Positions 33,892 through 43,115 of a DNA stretch of 64,000 nt are shown here, piece by piece. The notes below the pieces were generated by a model. That model saw only the letters and a program-made list of their open reading frames with translations, had not been told where the DNA came from and did not search any database. Position 1 is the stretch's first letter. Each line of letters starts with the position of its first letter. The stretch is from Pseudonocardiales bacterium. Its GTDB lineage: Bacteria > Actinomycetota > Actinomycetes > Mycobacteriales > QHCD01. Both the position numbers and the translations under genes were made by a program. The stretch covers positions 1 through 64,000 of the forward strand of contig QHCD01000061.1 in NCBI GenBank assembly GCA_003244255.1. The letters run 5' to 3'.

Positions 33892-35580
33892 TCAGACGGC
33901 GATAACGGTCGGCAGGATCATCGGCCGCCGGCGGTAGGTGTCGGCCACCCAGCGGCCGACCACCCGGCGCACTCGCTGGGCCAGCTGGTGGGTGTCGCTC
34001 ACGCCGTCGGTCACCGCCATCTCCAGCTCCTTCTCGATCAGCGGCAGCACGCCGTCGAACGCGCCCGCCTCGTCGGAGAAGCCGCGGCCGGACACCTGCG
34101 GGATCCCGGCCGCCCGACCGGTGGCCGCGTCGATGACGACGGTGATCGCGATGAAGCCTTCGTCGCCGAGGATCCGCCGGTCCCGCAGGGTCGCCTCGCC
34201 GACGTCGCCGACCTCCAGACCGTCGACGTAGACGTAGCCGCACTCGATGGCGCCGGTGATCCGCGCGATGCCGTCGACGAGATCGACGACGACGCCGTCC
34301 TCGGCCAGCACGATCCGGTCGGCCGGCACACCGCTGTCCTGCGCGAGGCGGCCGTGCGCCCGCAGGTGCCGCCACTCGCCGTGCACCGGCATCACGTTGG
34401 TCGGCCTGGTCGCGTTCAGCAGGTACAGCAGTTCCCCGGCCGGGGCATGCCCGGAGACATGCACCATGGCGACTTCCTTGTGAATCACGGTCGCGCCGCA
34501 GCGGGCCAATCCGTTGATCACGCCGTAGACGGCGGTCTCGTTACCCGGAACCATGCTCGAGGCCATGATCACGGTGTCGCCCGGTTCGATCCGCACGGCC
34601 CGGTGCTCGTGGCTCGCCATCCGCGCGAGCGCCGACAGCGGCTCGCCCTGCGATCCCGTCGAGACCAGCACCACGCGCTCCGGTGGCAGCCGCGCCGCCT
34701 CGTCCACCGACACCAACAGCCCGGGCGGGACCGTCAGCAGCCCGAGATCGCGGGCCACGCCCATGTTGCGCACCATCGAGCGCCCGACGTAGGCCACCTT
34801 CCGGTTGTGTGCCTGCGCGGTGTCGAGTACCTGCTGCACGCGGTGCACGTGCGAGGAGAAGCACGCGACGATCACCCGGCGAGCGGCCTTGCCGATCACG
34901 GCGTCGAGCACCGGCCCGATCTCCCGCTCGGGCGTGACGAAGCCGGGCACCTCGGCATTGGTGGAGTCGGCCAGCAGCAGATCGACGCCGTCGGCCCCGA
35001 GGCGCGCGAAACCGCCGAGGTCGGTGCGCCGGCCGTCCAGCGGCAGCTGGTCCATCTTGAAGTCGCCGGTGTGCAGCACCAGCCCGGCGCCGGTGCGGAT
35101 GGCGACGGCGAGTGCGTCGGGGATGGAGTGGTTGACCGCGAAGAACTCGCAGTCGAACGGCCCGAACCGTTCGCGCTGGCCCTCGTGCACGGTCAGCGTG
35201 TAGGGCTTGATGCGGTGCTCGCGCAGCTTCGCCTCGACCAGCGCCAGGGTGAACGTCGAGCCGACCAGCGGCAGGTCTCGCTTCTCCCGCAGCAGGTACG
35301 GAACGCCGCCGATGTGGTCCTCGTGCCCGTGGGTCAGCACGACGGCCGCGACGTCGTCGAGCCGATCCCGCAGGTAGGAGAAGTCGGGGAGGATCAGGTC
35401 GACGCCGGGCTGCTGGCTGTCCGGGAAGAGCACGCCGCAGTCGACGACGAGCAGCGCGCCGTCGAACTCGAAGACGGTCATGTTGCGGCCGATCTCGCCG
35501 ATCCCCCCGAGCGGGATCACCCGCAGGCCGTCGCGCGGCAGCGGCGGCGGTAGACCGAGTTCGGGGTGCGGATGAGACAC
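33892..35580 (-). CDS. rnj: ribonuclease J
   Basis: This 562-residue metallo-beta-lactamase/beta-CASP ribonuclease acts in mRNA decay and rRNA processing. The metal-binding HGHEDHIGG (about 80-88) is intact, and RVIPLGGIGEIGRNMTVFEF marks the N-terminal domain. The beta-CASP block includes VACFSSHVHRVQQ and VLVSTGSQGEPLSALARMA, and a C-terminal domain completes the usual length. It starts 8 bases after the dapA stop, the conserved dapA-rnj arrangement of actinobacteria. Confidence 0.96.
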   Translation of the reverse strand: MSHPHPELGLPPPLPRDGLRVIPLGGIGEIGRNMTVFEFDGALLVVDCGVLFPDSQQPGVDLILPDFSYLRDRLDDVAAVVLTHGHEDHIGGVPYLLREKRDLPLVGSTFTLALVEAKLREHRIKPYTLTVHEGQRERFGPFDCEFFAVNHSIPDALAVAIRTGAGLVLHTGDFKMDQLPLDGRRTDLGGFARLGADGVDLLLADSTNAEVPGFVTPEREIGPVLDAVIGKAARRVIVACFSSHVHRVQQVLDTAQAHNRKVAYVGRSMVRNMGVARDLGLLTVPPGLLVSVDEAARLPPERVVLVSTGSQGEPLSALARMASHEHRAVRIEPGDTVIMASSMVPGNETAVYGVINGLARCGATVIHKEVAMVHVSGHAPAGELLYLLNATRPTNVMPVHGEWRHLRAHGRLAQDSGVPADRIVLAEDGVVVDLVDGIARITGAIECGYVYVDGLEVGDVGEATLRDRRILGDEGFIAITVVIDAATGRAAGIPQVSGRGFSDEAGAFDGVLPLIEKELEMAVTDGVSDTHQLAQRVRRVVGRWVADTYRRRPMILPTVIAV

Positions 35581-35588
35581 GAATCAGC

Positions 35589-36488
35589 TCACAACGCGAC
35601 GCCGGCCGCGTCGAGATCGGTCCGCAGCACCGCGACCTCCTCATCGGTGGCGTCCACCAGCGGCGGGCGCACCGGGCCGCCCGGCAGGCCAGCGAGCCGG
35701 AGCGCAGCCTTGGTGAGGATGACGCCCTGGGTGCGGAAGAAACCGATGAAGACCGGCAGCAGCGAGCGGTGCACCCGGAGCGCCTCGCTGACATCGCCGG
35801 ATTCGTAGGCCCGGATCATGGCCCCGGTGCGCTCGCCGACCAGATGCGTCGGCACCCCGACGACGCCGACGGCGCCGATCGCGAGCAACGGCAGGGTGAG
35901 CTTGTCGTCCCCGGAATAGTAGGCGAGGTCCGTGCGCGCCAGCACCCACGCACTGGCCTCCAGGTCACCCTTCGCGTCCTTGACCGCCACGATCGCGGGG
36001 TGCTCGGCGAGCCGCACCAACGTCTCGGTGGCGATCGGCGTGCCCGTGCGAGCGGGGATGTCGTAGAGCATGCACGGCAGCTCGGCGGCGTCGGCGACCG
36101 AGCGGAAGTGCCCCAACAGCCCGGCCTGCGGGGGCTTGGAGTAGTACGGCGTGACGACGAGAACGGCGTCGGCGCCGGCCTTGCGTGCCGCCTGCGCGAG
36201 ATGCGAGCTGTGCGCGGTGTCGTTCGTTCCGACCCCGGCGACCACGCTGGCGCGATCACCGACCGCTTCGACGACGGCGCGCAGCAACCGGTCCTTCTCC
36301 TCATCGGTTGTCGTGGGCGATTCACCCGTCGTGCCGCTCACGACCAGTCCGTCGTTGCCGTGGTCGACCAGGTATCCGGCCAGCTCTGCGGCGCCGTCGA
36401 GGTCGAGAGATCCGTCGGTGGTGAACGGGGTGACCATCGCGGTGAGCACGCGCCCGAAGGGCCGCTCCTGCTCGGTCGGCACCGTCAT
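35589..36488 (-). CDS. dapA: 4-hydroxy-tetrahydrodipicolinate synthase
   Basis: This 299-residue TIM-barrel enzyme condenses pyruvate with aspartate semialdehyde in the lysine/diaminopimelate pathway. GTTGESPTTTDEEK, VTPYYSKPP (catalytic Tyr) and IVAVKDAKGD (Schiff-base Lys) are all present. ATG 36488 gives the usual start just before FGRVLTAMVTPF; a second ATG lies three codons upstream. A large hairpin sits in its leader (36569-36607). dapB lies about 16 kb away in the window, as part of the same scattered actinobacterial cluster. Confidence 0.96.
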   Translation of the reverse strand: MTVPTEQERPFGRVLTAMVTPFTTDGSLDLDGAAELAGYLVDHGNDGLVVSGTTGESPTTTDEEKDRLLRAVVEAVGDRASVVAGVGTNDTAHSSHLAQAARKAGADAVLVVTPYYSKPPQAGLLGHFRSVADAAELPCMLYDIPARTGTPIATETLVRLAEHPAIVAVKDAKGDLEASAWVLARTDLAYYSGDDKLTLPLLAIGAVGVVGVPTHLVGERTGAMIRAYESGDVSEALRVHRSLLPVFIGFFRTQGVILTKAALRLAGLPGGPVRPPLVDATDEEVAVLRTDLDAAGVAL

Positions 36489-36568
36489 GGCGATCACGCT
36501 ACCGCTCGTCGTCGGACAGGGAGGCCAACCAGAGGTCCACCGGCCGGGCGTCGTCTGGAGATAACGAA

Positions 36569-36607
36569 CCCCGTGACGCGCCAGTCGGGGGTCCGGCGCG
36601 CACGGGG
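36569..36607 (-). terminator. strong hairpin between thyX and dapA
   Basis: CCCCGTG-A-CGCGCC (36569-36582) pairs with GGCGCG-CACGGGG (36595-36607) around a 12-base loop, giving a 13-pair stem with one bulge. It lies after thyX and before dapA, both leftward, so it may terminate thyX transcripts or attenuate dapA. No U-tract follows. Confidence 0.55.
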
Positions 36608-36650
36608 CTCGTCACGAAGTTATAACGGCCGCACCGCTCGCTGTCCAGCC

Positions 36651-36722
36651 ATACCTCTCGTTCGCCCGGGCTAGCCCTCGCTCACCATGCCGATCGTTCG
36701 CTCGGGCTAGCCCTCGCTCACC
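36651..36722 (-). repeat. 36-base tandem duplication across the thyX stop
   Basis: Units 36651-36686 and 36687-36722 share a run of about 26 nearly identical bases, including GGTGAGCGAGGGCTAGCCCG on the minus strand. The right-hand copy contains the last codons and stop of thyX. The left-hand copy lies just beyond it and repeats the codons VSEG plus stop. Confidence 0.85.
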
Positions 36723-37459
36723 AATGGGCTGGACGTCACCTCGCTGCCGTCCTCGAGGGAGCTGATCACGAAATCGGCGAACACGTTGGGCGCCACCCGC
36801 TGCAGTTCCCGCAGGCAGGCGATCGCCCCGGCGCGGATCTCGACGTCGGCGTGCTCGGATCCGCGCATGGCCACGAAGTGCCGCCAGGCCCGGTAGTTGC
36901 CGGTGACGACGATGCGCGTCTCGGTGGCGTTCGGCAGCACCGCCCGCGCGGCCTGTCGCGCCTGCTTGCGCCGCAACGTCGCGTTCTCGACGTCGGCGAA
37001 TCGCTTCTGCAGTCCCTCGAGCAGATCGGTGTAGGCCGCGAGGGCGGCATCGGTGGCCACTAGGAACCGGGCGTGCAAGTCGGGATCGGCGGCGATCACC
37101 TCCGGCTCGACCATCGCGGCGTCGCGCTCCGGTACGTAGCGCTGCGAGAGCTGGCTATAGGAGAAGTGCCGGTGCCGGATGAGCTCGTGGGTAAGCGACC
37201 GCGAGACTCCCGTGAGATACATCGTGACGACGCCGTGCTCAAGGACCGACAGGTGGCCGACGTCGAGGATGTGGCGCAGGTAGCCGGCGTTGGTGGCGGT
37301 GGCCAGGTTCGGTTTCTTCCAGGACTGGTAGCAAGCGCGGCCGGCGAACTCCGCCAGCGCCTGCCCGCCGTCGGTGTCGGTCTCCCACGGCACGTCAGCT
37401 GGCGGGTCGAACTGGGTGTACGCGATCACCTGGACCCTGAGTGCGACGATCTGCGGCAC
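36707..37459 (-). CDS. thyX: flavin-dependent thymidylate synthase
   Basis: This 250-residue FAD enzyme makes dTMP from dUMP using methylene-THF and NADPH. The ThyX motif [14 protein letters not shown] is intact, with [14 protein letters not shown] upstream and [19 protein letters not shown] downstream; all resemble the mycobacterial protein. GTG 37459 has GGAGGT seven bases upstream and gives an N-terminus that aligns with relatives. The longer upstream frame is rejected because it runs through the divergent promoter. The 3' end is duplicated in tandem. Confidence 0.96.
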   Translation of the reverse strand: MPQIVALRVQVIAYTQFDPPADVPWETDTDGGQALAEFAGRACYQSWKKPNLATATNAGYLRHILDVGHLSVLEHGVVTMYLTGVSRSLTHELIRHRHFSYSQLSQRYVPERDAAMVEPEVIAADPDLHARFLVATDAALAAYTDLLEGLQKRFADVENATLRRKQARQAARAVLPNATETRIVVTGNYRAWRHFVAMRGSEHADVEIRAGAIACLRELQRVAPNVFADFVISSLEDGSEVTSSPLVSEG

Positions 37460-37615
37460 GCAACCACCTCCACCGGCGCGCAAGTCGCCCCGCGCGCGCC
37501 CTCGCTGGTACCGCGACTCTAGCGGCCTGCGCCCACGCATCCGGCTTGCTCTCCGGCGCGTCGGCGAGGATGCCAGAGCGGAGATGATTGGCGCCGTCGT
37601 CGGAAGGGAGCGGTC

Positions 37616-38542
37616 GTGTTCGACATCGCAGCGTCGGTGGATCGCTGGCAGCACGACGGGCACGAGGTGGCGCTGGTACGTCTCGTCGACGTGCGCGGCA
37701 TGAGTTCCCGGTGGCCGGGCGCCGTCGCGGCGGTGTGCGGCGGTGAGCAGGTCGGCACGCTGGTTGCCGGAGCGATCGACCGGGTGCTACCTGCACTGGC
37801 CGACACGCCCGGCCCGCACACCGTGCCGATCACCGACGACGACGCCGCGCGCAGCGGACTGGCGTGCGGCGGCGTGATCGACCTCCTCGTGCACCCGGCC
37901 GCCGCGATCCCGGCGACCGGGTGGGCCCGGCTGCGTGCCGGCCAGCCGGTCACTCTCGTCACCGACATCGACGGCGACACACCCGGTCGCACCGTCGTGC
38001 GCGACGACGACCGGATCGCTGTGACCAGCACCCGGATCGAGGTCGATGACGGCGTCCGCCAACTGATCGCGGCGTACCGGCCGGTGACCAGAGTCGTGGT
38101 CATCGGCGACGGGCTGATCGCCGCGTCGATCGGCCGGATCGCCGGCGGCCTCGGCTGGGAGTGCCGAGCGAGCACCGCGGCGCAGGAGAGCGCCTGGCTA
38201 GCGGCGGCACTCGGCCCCGCCGACGGCCTGGTGGTGCTCTCGCACGACGACGCCGTCGACGTGCCCGTCCTCGCGACGGCGCTGCGGTCGGCCGTCGGCT
38301 ACATCGGCGCGCTGGGTTCGCGACGCACGCAGGCCCGCCGCGCCGCCGGACTGCGCGCCGCCGGGCTCGACGAGGCTGACCTGACCCGGATTCATGGACC
38401 CGCGGGACTTGACCTCGGGGCCGCTCGGCCGGAGGAGATCGCCCTCGCCGTCGTCGCCGAGCTGCTGGCCGTGCTCCGGCGTGCGCCCGCGACGTCGCTG
38501 TCGGCCCGCGACGGACCGATCCACCGCGTGACGCCGGACTGA
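37616..38542 (+). CDS. XdhC/CoxI-family protein
   Basis: This 308-residue protein has the XdhC_CoxI N-terminal domain ([20 protein letters not shown]) with CGG in [13 protein letters not shown], and a C-terminal Rossmann domain ([33 protein letters not shown]). Such proteins sulfurate or insert molybdenum cofactor into xanthine-dehydrogenase-type enzymes. No molybdoenzyme gene is nearby, so its client is elsewhere. The start is GTG 37616, divergent from thyX. Its last codons overlap the first element of the operator array that precedes the RHH gene. Confidence 0.85.
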   Translation: MFDIAASVDRWQHDGHEVALVRLVDVRGMSSRWPGAVAAVCGGEQVGTLVAGAIDRVLPALADTPGPHTVPITDDDAARSGLACGGVIDLLVHPAAAIPATGWARLRAGQPVTLVTDIDGDTPGRTVVRDDDRIAVTSTRIEVDDGVRQLIAAYRPVTRVVVIGDGLIAASIGRIAGGLGWECRASTAAQESAWLAAALGPADGLVVLSHDDAVDVPVLATALRSAVGYIGALGSRRTQARRAAGLRAAGLDEADLTRIHGPAGLDLGAARPEEIALAVVAELLAVLRRAPATSLSARDGPIHRVTPD

Positions 38543-38624
38543 CGTCGAACTGACGCCACCGCGCGCTCACACTGCCGTCATCGTGGACTTGACAGACGTC
38601 GGCGCTGACGTCACTATGACGTCA
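38529..38624 (+). promoter_or_regulatory. phased TGACGTCA-type operator array and promoter
   Basis: Eight-base TGACG(T/C)C(A/G) elements begin at 38529, 38540 and 38551 (exactly 11 bases apart). Two perfect TGACGTCA palindromes begin at 38606 and 38617 (again 11 apart), the last overlapping the ATG of the RHH gene. A related AGACGTCG lies at 38594. A TTGACA at 38589-38594 could be a -35 box. Helically phased half sites suit cooperative binding by a ribbon-helix-helix protein, probably the product of the next gene. Confidence 0.7.
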
Positions 38625-39175
38625 TGGACCTGACCTCGTATCTCAGCTCGCTGCGGTCGGATCTGACCGCGGCGGCCGGCGCCGGCTCGGATGAGACGCG
38701 CCGCACCGCCGAACTCCTCTCCGCCGCGCTGGAATCCGCGGCGCGGCTCTGCCTCGTCGACGCGCTGTCGGCCGCCGCCGCCGAGATCACCGCCCGGCTC
38801 GCCGACGCCGGCGGCGGACTTGTCGAGATCCGGATGCGCGGCCGCGAGCCCGAGATCGTCGTGCTGCGGACTCCCCCGGTCGAGGCGATGGGCGCGCCGC
38901 CACCGCCGCCCGGTCCCCCGGGTTCGCCCGCCGCTCCCGACGCTGCCCCCGACGCCGCGGCCGACGACCTGGGTACGGCACGCATCACGGTGCGGCTACC
39001 CGAGTCGGTCAAGACCAGGTCGGACCGCAGAGCCGCCGAGGAAGGAATGTCGCTGAACGCCTGGATCGTGCGCGCCATCACCGACGCGCTCGGCGGTGCG
39101 CGCGACGACGACCGGCAGCGCACGACTCGCCGACGCGGCATCGGCACGCACATCACCGGCTACGCCCAGAGCTGA
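38624..39175 (+). CDS. ribbon-helix-helix regulator with N-terminal extension
   Basis: This 183-residue protein ends in an RHH domain (ARITVRLPESVKTRSDRRAA followed by MSLNAWIVRAITDAL, about 125-165). It is preceded by an Ala-rich helical region (1-85) and a Pro-rich linker. HicB-like antitoxins share the fold, but no HicA-type toxin is adjacent. The next gene encodes a DUF4097 protein, a pairing that suggests local transcriptional control. The operator array overlaps its start codon, so autoregulation is likely. ATG 38624 gives the first stable helix. Confidence 0.82.
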   Translation: MDLTSYLSSLRSDLTAAAGAGSDETRRTAELLSAALESAARLCLVDALSAAAAEITARLADAGGGLVEIRMRGREPEIVVLRTPPVEAMGAPPPPPGPPGSPAAPDAAPDAAADDLGTARITVRLPESVKTRSDRRAAEEGMSLNAWIVRAITDALGGARDDDRQRTTRRRGIGTHITGYAQS

Positions 39176-39259
39176 CCGAGCCCGAGATCCGTGCAGCCGC
39201 GCGGCGTGTCCCCACGCACCTACCTGCCCGAGAGCCAACCGAATCCCTCAGGAGCTTCG

Positions 39260-40087
39260 ATGACCGACTTCCCGATCAACCAGACCGTCGAGGCCGCCGG
39301 CCCCGTCGCGGTCGAGATCCGCAATCCGGCCGGCCAGATCAGCGTCTCCACCGCGCCGGGCATCACCGCCAGCAAGGTCCAGATCGCGCCGGCAGACGAA
39401 CAGAACCGCTCCCGGCACGCCGCGCAGAACACCACCGTGACCGCCTCGCCCGACGGCAGCTCGCTGTCCATCGAGGTCCCGGAGCGCTTCGGCCGGGTCG
39501 GTTCCGTCAACCTGACCGTCGTCGTGCCGGACGGATCCAGCGTCGAGGCCAAGACCGCGTCGGCAGACATCAGCATCGACGGAACCCTCGCCAGGGTGAC
39601 CGCGGCGACCGCCTCCGGCGACGTCTGGATCGGTGACGTCGGCGACGATGCCACCGTGCGCACGGCATCGGGCGACGTAACAGTCCGCGGTGTCGCCGGC
39701 ACGACCTCGGTCACCACGGCGTCCGGCGACATCTCGCTCGGCGCGGCCGCCGGCCACGCCGGGCTGTCCACGGCGTCCGGCGACATCCGCGCCGAGTCGG
39801 TGGCCGCGGGCATGCGGGCCCGCACGGCCTCCGGCGATATCACCGTTCGGTCGGCGTCGGGCGGCCGGGTCGAGGCGCAGACGGTGTCCGGCGACGTCGC
39901 GATAGCCGTCCCGCGCGGCATCGTCGCCTGGCTCGACCTCTCGGCCCTCACCGGGTCGGTTCGCTCCGACCTCGACGACGGCGCGACCGCGCCCCCAGCC
40001 GGCGGCGGCCTGGAACTCGCAGCGCGCACCGTCTCCGGCGACATCCGCATCAGCCGCGCGGCGGCCACGCTGGGCGGTGCCGCATGA
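39260..40087 (+). CDS. DUF4097-family beta-repeat protein
   Basis: This 275-residue protein is built from repeated strands with a TASGD(I/V) core (VTAATASGDVWIGDVGD, VRTASGDVTVRG, VTTASGDISLG and further copies), which predict a right-handed beta helix. No signal peptide or membrane segment is seen, so it is probably cytoplasmic. ATG 39260 follows CAGGAG. The function of DUF4097 proteins is not established. It follows the RHH gene by 84 bases and its stop overlaps the next start (ATGA). Confidence 0.88.
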   Translation: MTDFPINQTVEAAGPVAVEIRNPAGQISVSTAPGITASKVQIAPADEQNRSRHAAQNTTVTASPDGSSLSIEVPERFGRVGSVNLTVVVPDGSSVEAKTASADISIDGTLARVTAATASGDVWIGDVGDDATVRTASGDVTVRGVAGTTSVTTASGDISLGAAAGHAGLSTASGDIRAESVAAGMRARTASGDITVRSASGGRVEAQTVSGDVAIAVPRGIVAWLDLSALTGSVRSDLDDGATAPPAGGGLELAARTVSGDIRISRAAATLGGAA

Positions 40088-41100
40088 GCACCGCGGCGGT
40101 CCGCGCCGAACGCCGCAGCCGCGTGGCGGCGACGGGCTCGCGCCGATCCGACATCCACCCACGCTTCGGCGCCGTTGCACCGTTCACGGTGGCGTGGGCC
40201 GGCGGCACCCTTGCCGGCGAAGTGCTGCTCCCGAGGGGTGCCGGCCCGCACCCGATCTGGCTGGACGTTCCGTCCGCCGGACCTGCGACCCGCGGCCAGT
40301 GCACACCGCGCTGGCAGGCCATGGCGCCCGCTGGCTACGCCGTCGTGCGGTGGGACCGACCGGGATGCGGCGCGTCGACGGGTGAGTGGACCAGCCAGAC
40401 GATTGCCGTCGACCGCGCCCGGGAGGTGCTCGCGGTCGCCGGCGCCGTCCGCACGATGAACGTGATCGACAAGCACTGTTTGGTCGCGGCCGGGTTCGGT
40501 GAGGCGGCGTGGGCGGTCCTCGCGGCCGCGGCGTGCGACTCGATCGGGCCGTTCCCGCTGCTCGCCGGCGTCGTCGTCATCTCGGCCTCGATGCGTTACG
40601 ACGACCGCGAGGAGCGCAGGCTGCGGATCGAACTGCCACGGCGGTTCGGTGCCAGCGCGGCTGATGTCGAGCATGCGGTGGCGCTGTTCCGCCGCCAGCT
40701 CCGGATGATCCGCGGCGGCGCGCCGCTGCCCGTGGTCGCCGGCGCGGGACGGGGGCGCGCAGGAACCCGCGGCTACGACGGCCGGTTCGGTGCCACTGCG
40801 GGCGAGCTCGACTACGCGTCTCGCAACCTCGAACTCGACGCCACGCCGCTGCTCGCGCAGATCCACTGCCCGGTGCTGGCCCTCTGGGGCACCGACGACG
40901 TGTACACCGATGTCGAGCGGACCGAGGCCGGCTACCGGTCCGGGCTGCGGCGCCGGCTGACCAGCCACGCCTACCCGGGTGCCGACCATCGGCTGTGCAT
41001 CCGCGATGCGGACGCCGGGATCGCCGCGACCGTTCCGGGGATGGAGCGCGACGTCGCCCGCTGGTCGCGCCGGGTGGCCCCGCGAGTCTCGCTGGCCTGA
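40084..41100 (+). CDS. alpha/beta-hydrolase-fold protein with altered nucleophile elbow
   Basis: This 338-residue protein shows the fold through the oxyanion-side VVRWDRPGCGASTGEW, the late acidic site LALWGTDDVYTD and the catalytic-His region YPGADHRLCI. At the nucleophile elbow, where GxSxG is expected, the sequence reads CLVAAGFGEAAWAVL, with no Ser or Cys in the usual position. It may be inactive as a hydrolase or use another residue. It is coupled to the DUF4097 gene by an ATGA overlap. The substrate is unknown. Confidence 0.75.
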   Translation: MSTAAVRAERRSRVAATGSRRSDIHPRFGAVAPFTVAWAGGTLAGEVLLPRGAGPHPIWLDVPSAGPATRGQCTPRWQAMAPAGYAVVRWDRPGCGASTGEWTSQTIAVDRAREVLAVAGAVRTMNVIDKHCLVAAGFGEAAWAVLAAAACDSIGPFPLLAGVVVISASMRYDDREERRLRIELPRRFGASAADVEHAVALFRRQLRMIRGGAPLPVVAGAGRGRAGTRGYDGRFGATAGELDYASRNLELDATPLLAQIHCPVLALWGTDDVYTDVERTEAGYRSGLRRRLTSHAYPGADHRLCIRDADAGIAATVPGMERDVARWSRRVAPRVSLA

Positions 41101-41143
41101 CCCTGCGCGCACGACCAACGGGTCGCCCCGGACCGGAACGGCG

Positions 41144-42388
41144 TCAGCCGGCGGTTGCGGGGCCGACCTGTCGGGCGAGCGGCGCCGCGAGGTCGCCGCA
41201 CGGCATCACCGCGACCCGCTCCAGCTGCAGCCAGCCGGCCATCAGGGCGAGTTCCTCGGCCAGCGCCGCCGCGGTGTCGTCGGTGCAGCAGCCGGGCTCG
41301 GCGTGCGCGGCCTGCACGCGCAGGACGCCGGCAGGCCGGTCGGCCTTCAGGTCCACCCGCGCGACCAGCGTGTCGCCGAGCAGGAACGGCAGCACGTAAT
41401 AGCCGTAGATTCGCTGCGGCGCCGGGGTATAGATCTCGATCCGGTAGCGCATGCCGAAGAGCCGCTCGGTTCGCGGCCGGAACCAGACCAGCGAGTCGAA
41501 CGGCGAGAGCAGCGCCCTGGCCGAGACCCGTCGTGGGCGCCTGGCGCCGTGCCACAGGTACGCCGGCGCGGCCCAGCCCTCGACGACAACCGGCATCAGC
41601 TCGCCGGTCTCGACCAGCTCGGCGATGGCCGGGCGTGCAACGGAGTGGTGCTGCCGGAAGTAGTCGCGCAGGTCGGCCTCGGTCGCCACGCCCAGGCAGC
41701 GGGCCGCGATCCGCACCAGTTCGCGGTGGGCGTCGACGGGGTCCGGTGTCGCCCGGGCCAGCACCTCCGGCGGGATGACCCGCTCGGGGATGTCGTAGAC
41801 CCGCTCGAAGTTCGGTCGCGACGATGTCGTCACCTTGCCGTCGTAGAACAGCACCTCCAAGGCGATCTTGCCGTCGTGCCAGTTCCACATCGAACCGGGT
41901 GTGCGGGGACGCTCGGTCGCGAGCGCTCCCGAGCGGACGGGTCCCTGCTCGGCCACCAGCGCGAGCACCTGCTCGACGAATCCGGGCCGCTCGCGATCCA
42001 GTCGAGTCAGGTTCGCGAACGCCGTACGGGCCCGGCCCATCCGCCAGCGGAGGAGATGATGGAGCGACATCGGCAACAGCGACGCCTCGTGCGCCCAGTA
42101 CTCGAACATCTCCCGCCGTCGCCCGCCCCACGCCATCTGATCCAACAGCGACCGGGGATAGGGCCCCAGCCGCGCGAAGACCGGCAGGTAGTGCGAGCGG
42201 GACAGCACGTTGACGGAGTCGATCTGCAGCAGGCCGACCTGGTCGATCACCCGGCGCAGGTGCCGAGCGTCGACCCGCCCGGCCGGTCGCGGGGTCGCGA
42301 AACCCTGCGCGGCGAGCGCGATCCGGCGAGCCTGCCCGGCCGACAGGTGCTGCGCCGGCTCGGGCAGGAGTTTCGGCGGGCTGGCCAT
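41144..42388 (-). CDS. YcaQ/AlkX-type winged-helix DNA glycosylase
   Basis: This 414-residue HTH_42 protein resembles the interstrand-crosslink-repair glycosylases YcaQ/AlkX. Features are LRRVIDQVGLLQIDSVNVLS, FEYWAHEASLLP, and the C-terminal SPFDSLVWFRPRTERLFGM. It probably excises bulky or crosslinked bases. ATG 42388 fits the domain start; the frame is open upstream only across the divergent dedA promoter and coding region. The promoter gap to dedA is just 61 bases. Confidence 0.85.
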   Translation of the reverse strand: MASPPKLLPEPAQHLSAGQARRIALAAQGFATPRPAGRVDARHLRRVIDQVGLLQIDSVNVLSRSHYLPVFARLGPYPRSLLDQMAWGGRRREMFEYWAHEASLLPMSLHHLLRWRMGRARTAFANLTRLDRERPGFVEQVLALVAEQGPVRSGALATERPRTPGSMWNWHDGKIALEVLFYDGKVTTSSRPNFERVYDIPERVIPPEVLARATPDPVDAHRELVRIAARCLGVATEADLRDYFRQHHSVARPAIAELVETGELMPVVVEGWAAPAYLWHGARRPRRVSARALLSPFDSLVWFRPRTERLFGMRYRIEIYTPAPQRIYGYYVLPFLLGDTLVARVDLKADRPAGVLRVQAAHAEPGCCTDDTAAALAEELALMAGWLQLERVAVMPCGDLAAPLARQVGPATAG

Positions 42389-42449
42389 CTGCCGAACGTA
42401 GCGCGAGTGACCGACATCGACCGCCGAGCCGGTCGCCCGGCAGGGCAGG

Positions 42450-43115
42450 ATGGACGTCGTGACGCATCTGCTCGAGCAGATCGGCCAGCACGTCGGCATC
42501 TGGCTGTACTTCATCGCGGGGGGGCTCGCGTTCGGCGAGGCCGCGATCCTGGTCGGCCTGGTGTTGCCGGGCGAGACTGCGCTGCTGGTCGCCGGCTACT
42601 ACTGCCACCAGGGCGTGCTCAGCCTGACCATCATGATCATCGTCGCCGTCGCCTGCGCGATCGCAGGCGACAGCGTCGGTTACGAGTTCGGCCGCTGGTT
42701 CGGGCCGCGGCTGCGCCAGACGCGGCTCGGCCGCCTCGTCGGCGAGAGCCGCTGGGAGAAGGCCGACGACTTCCTCGACCGGCACGGCGGCAAGGCGGTC
42801 CTGTTCGGTCGTGGTGTCGCCCTACTGCGCGCGATCGTCCCGAGCATGGCGGGCATGTCCCGGATGCGATACCGCACCTTCCTGCCGTGGAACGCACTCG
42901 GCGGCGTGATCTGGGGGGCGGGCTGCGTGCTGCTCGGGTGGGCGTTCGCCGACGCGCTCTCAACCGTGGAGAGGTACCTGACCTGGGGTCCCATCCCGAT
43001 CGTGGTGATGATCATCGCCGTCGTCGCCTGGCGAGAGATCCGCAGGCGCCGGCAGGACCGAGCCGAGGCCGGCAAGGACGAGGAGGCCGAGACGTCGACG
43101 GCGGGGACCGACTGA
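42450..43115 (+). CDS. DedA-family membrane protein
   Basis: This 221-residue integral membrane protein has the DedA/VTT features. These are a re-entrant N-terminal segment (FGEAAILVGLVLPGETALLV), FGRGVALLRAIVPSMAGMSR with the conserved Arg residues, and several hydrophobic helices. Family members flip polyprenyl or other phospholipids. The C-terminus is a charged cytosolic tail. Its stop overlaps the start of the next GNAT gene (TGATG). Confidence 0.92.
   Translation: MDVVTHLLEQIGQHVGIWLYFIAGGLAFGEAAILVGLVLPGETALLVAGYYCHQGVLSLTIMIIVAVACAIAGDSVGYEFGRWFGPRLRQTRLGRLVGESRWEKADDFLDRHGGKAVLFGRGVALLRAIVPSMAGMSRMRYRTFLPWNALGGVIWGAGCVLLGWAFADALSTVERYLTWGPIPIVVMIIAVVAWREIRRRRQDRAEAGKDEEAETSTAGTD

Noticed and set aside
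38624-39175. HicB antitoxin of a toxin-antitoxin pair
   Set aside because: No short HicA-like toxin is adjacent on either side; the neighbour is a DUF4097 protein.
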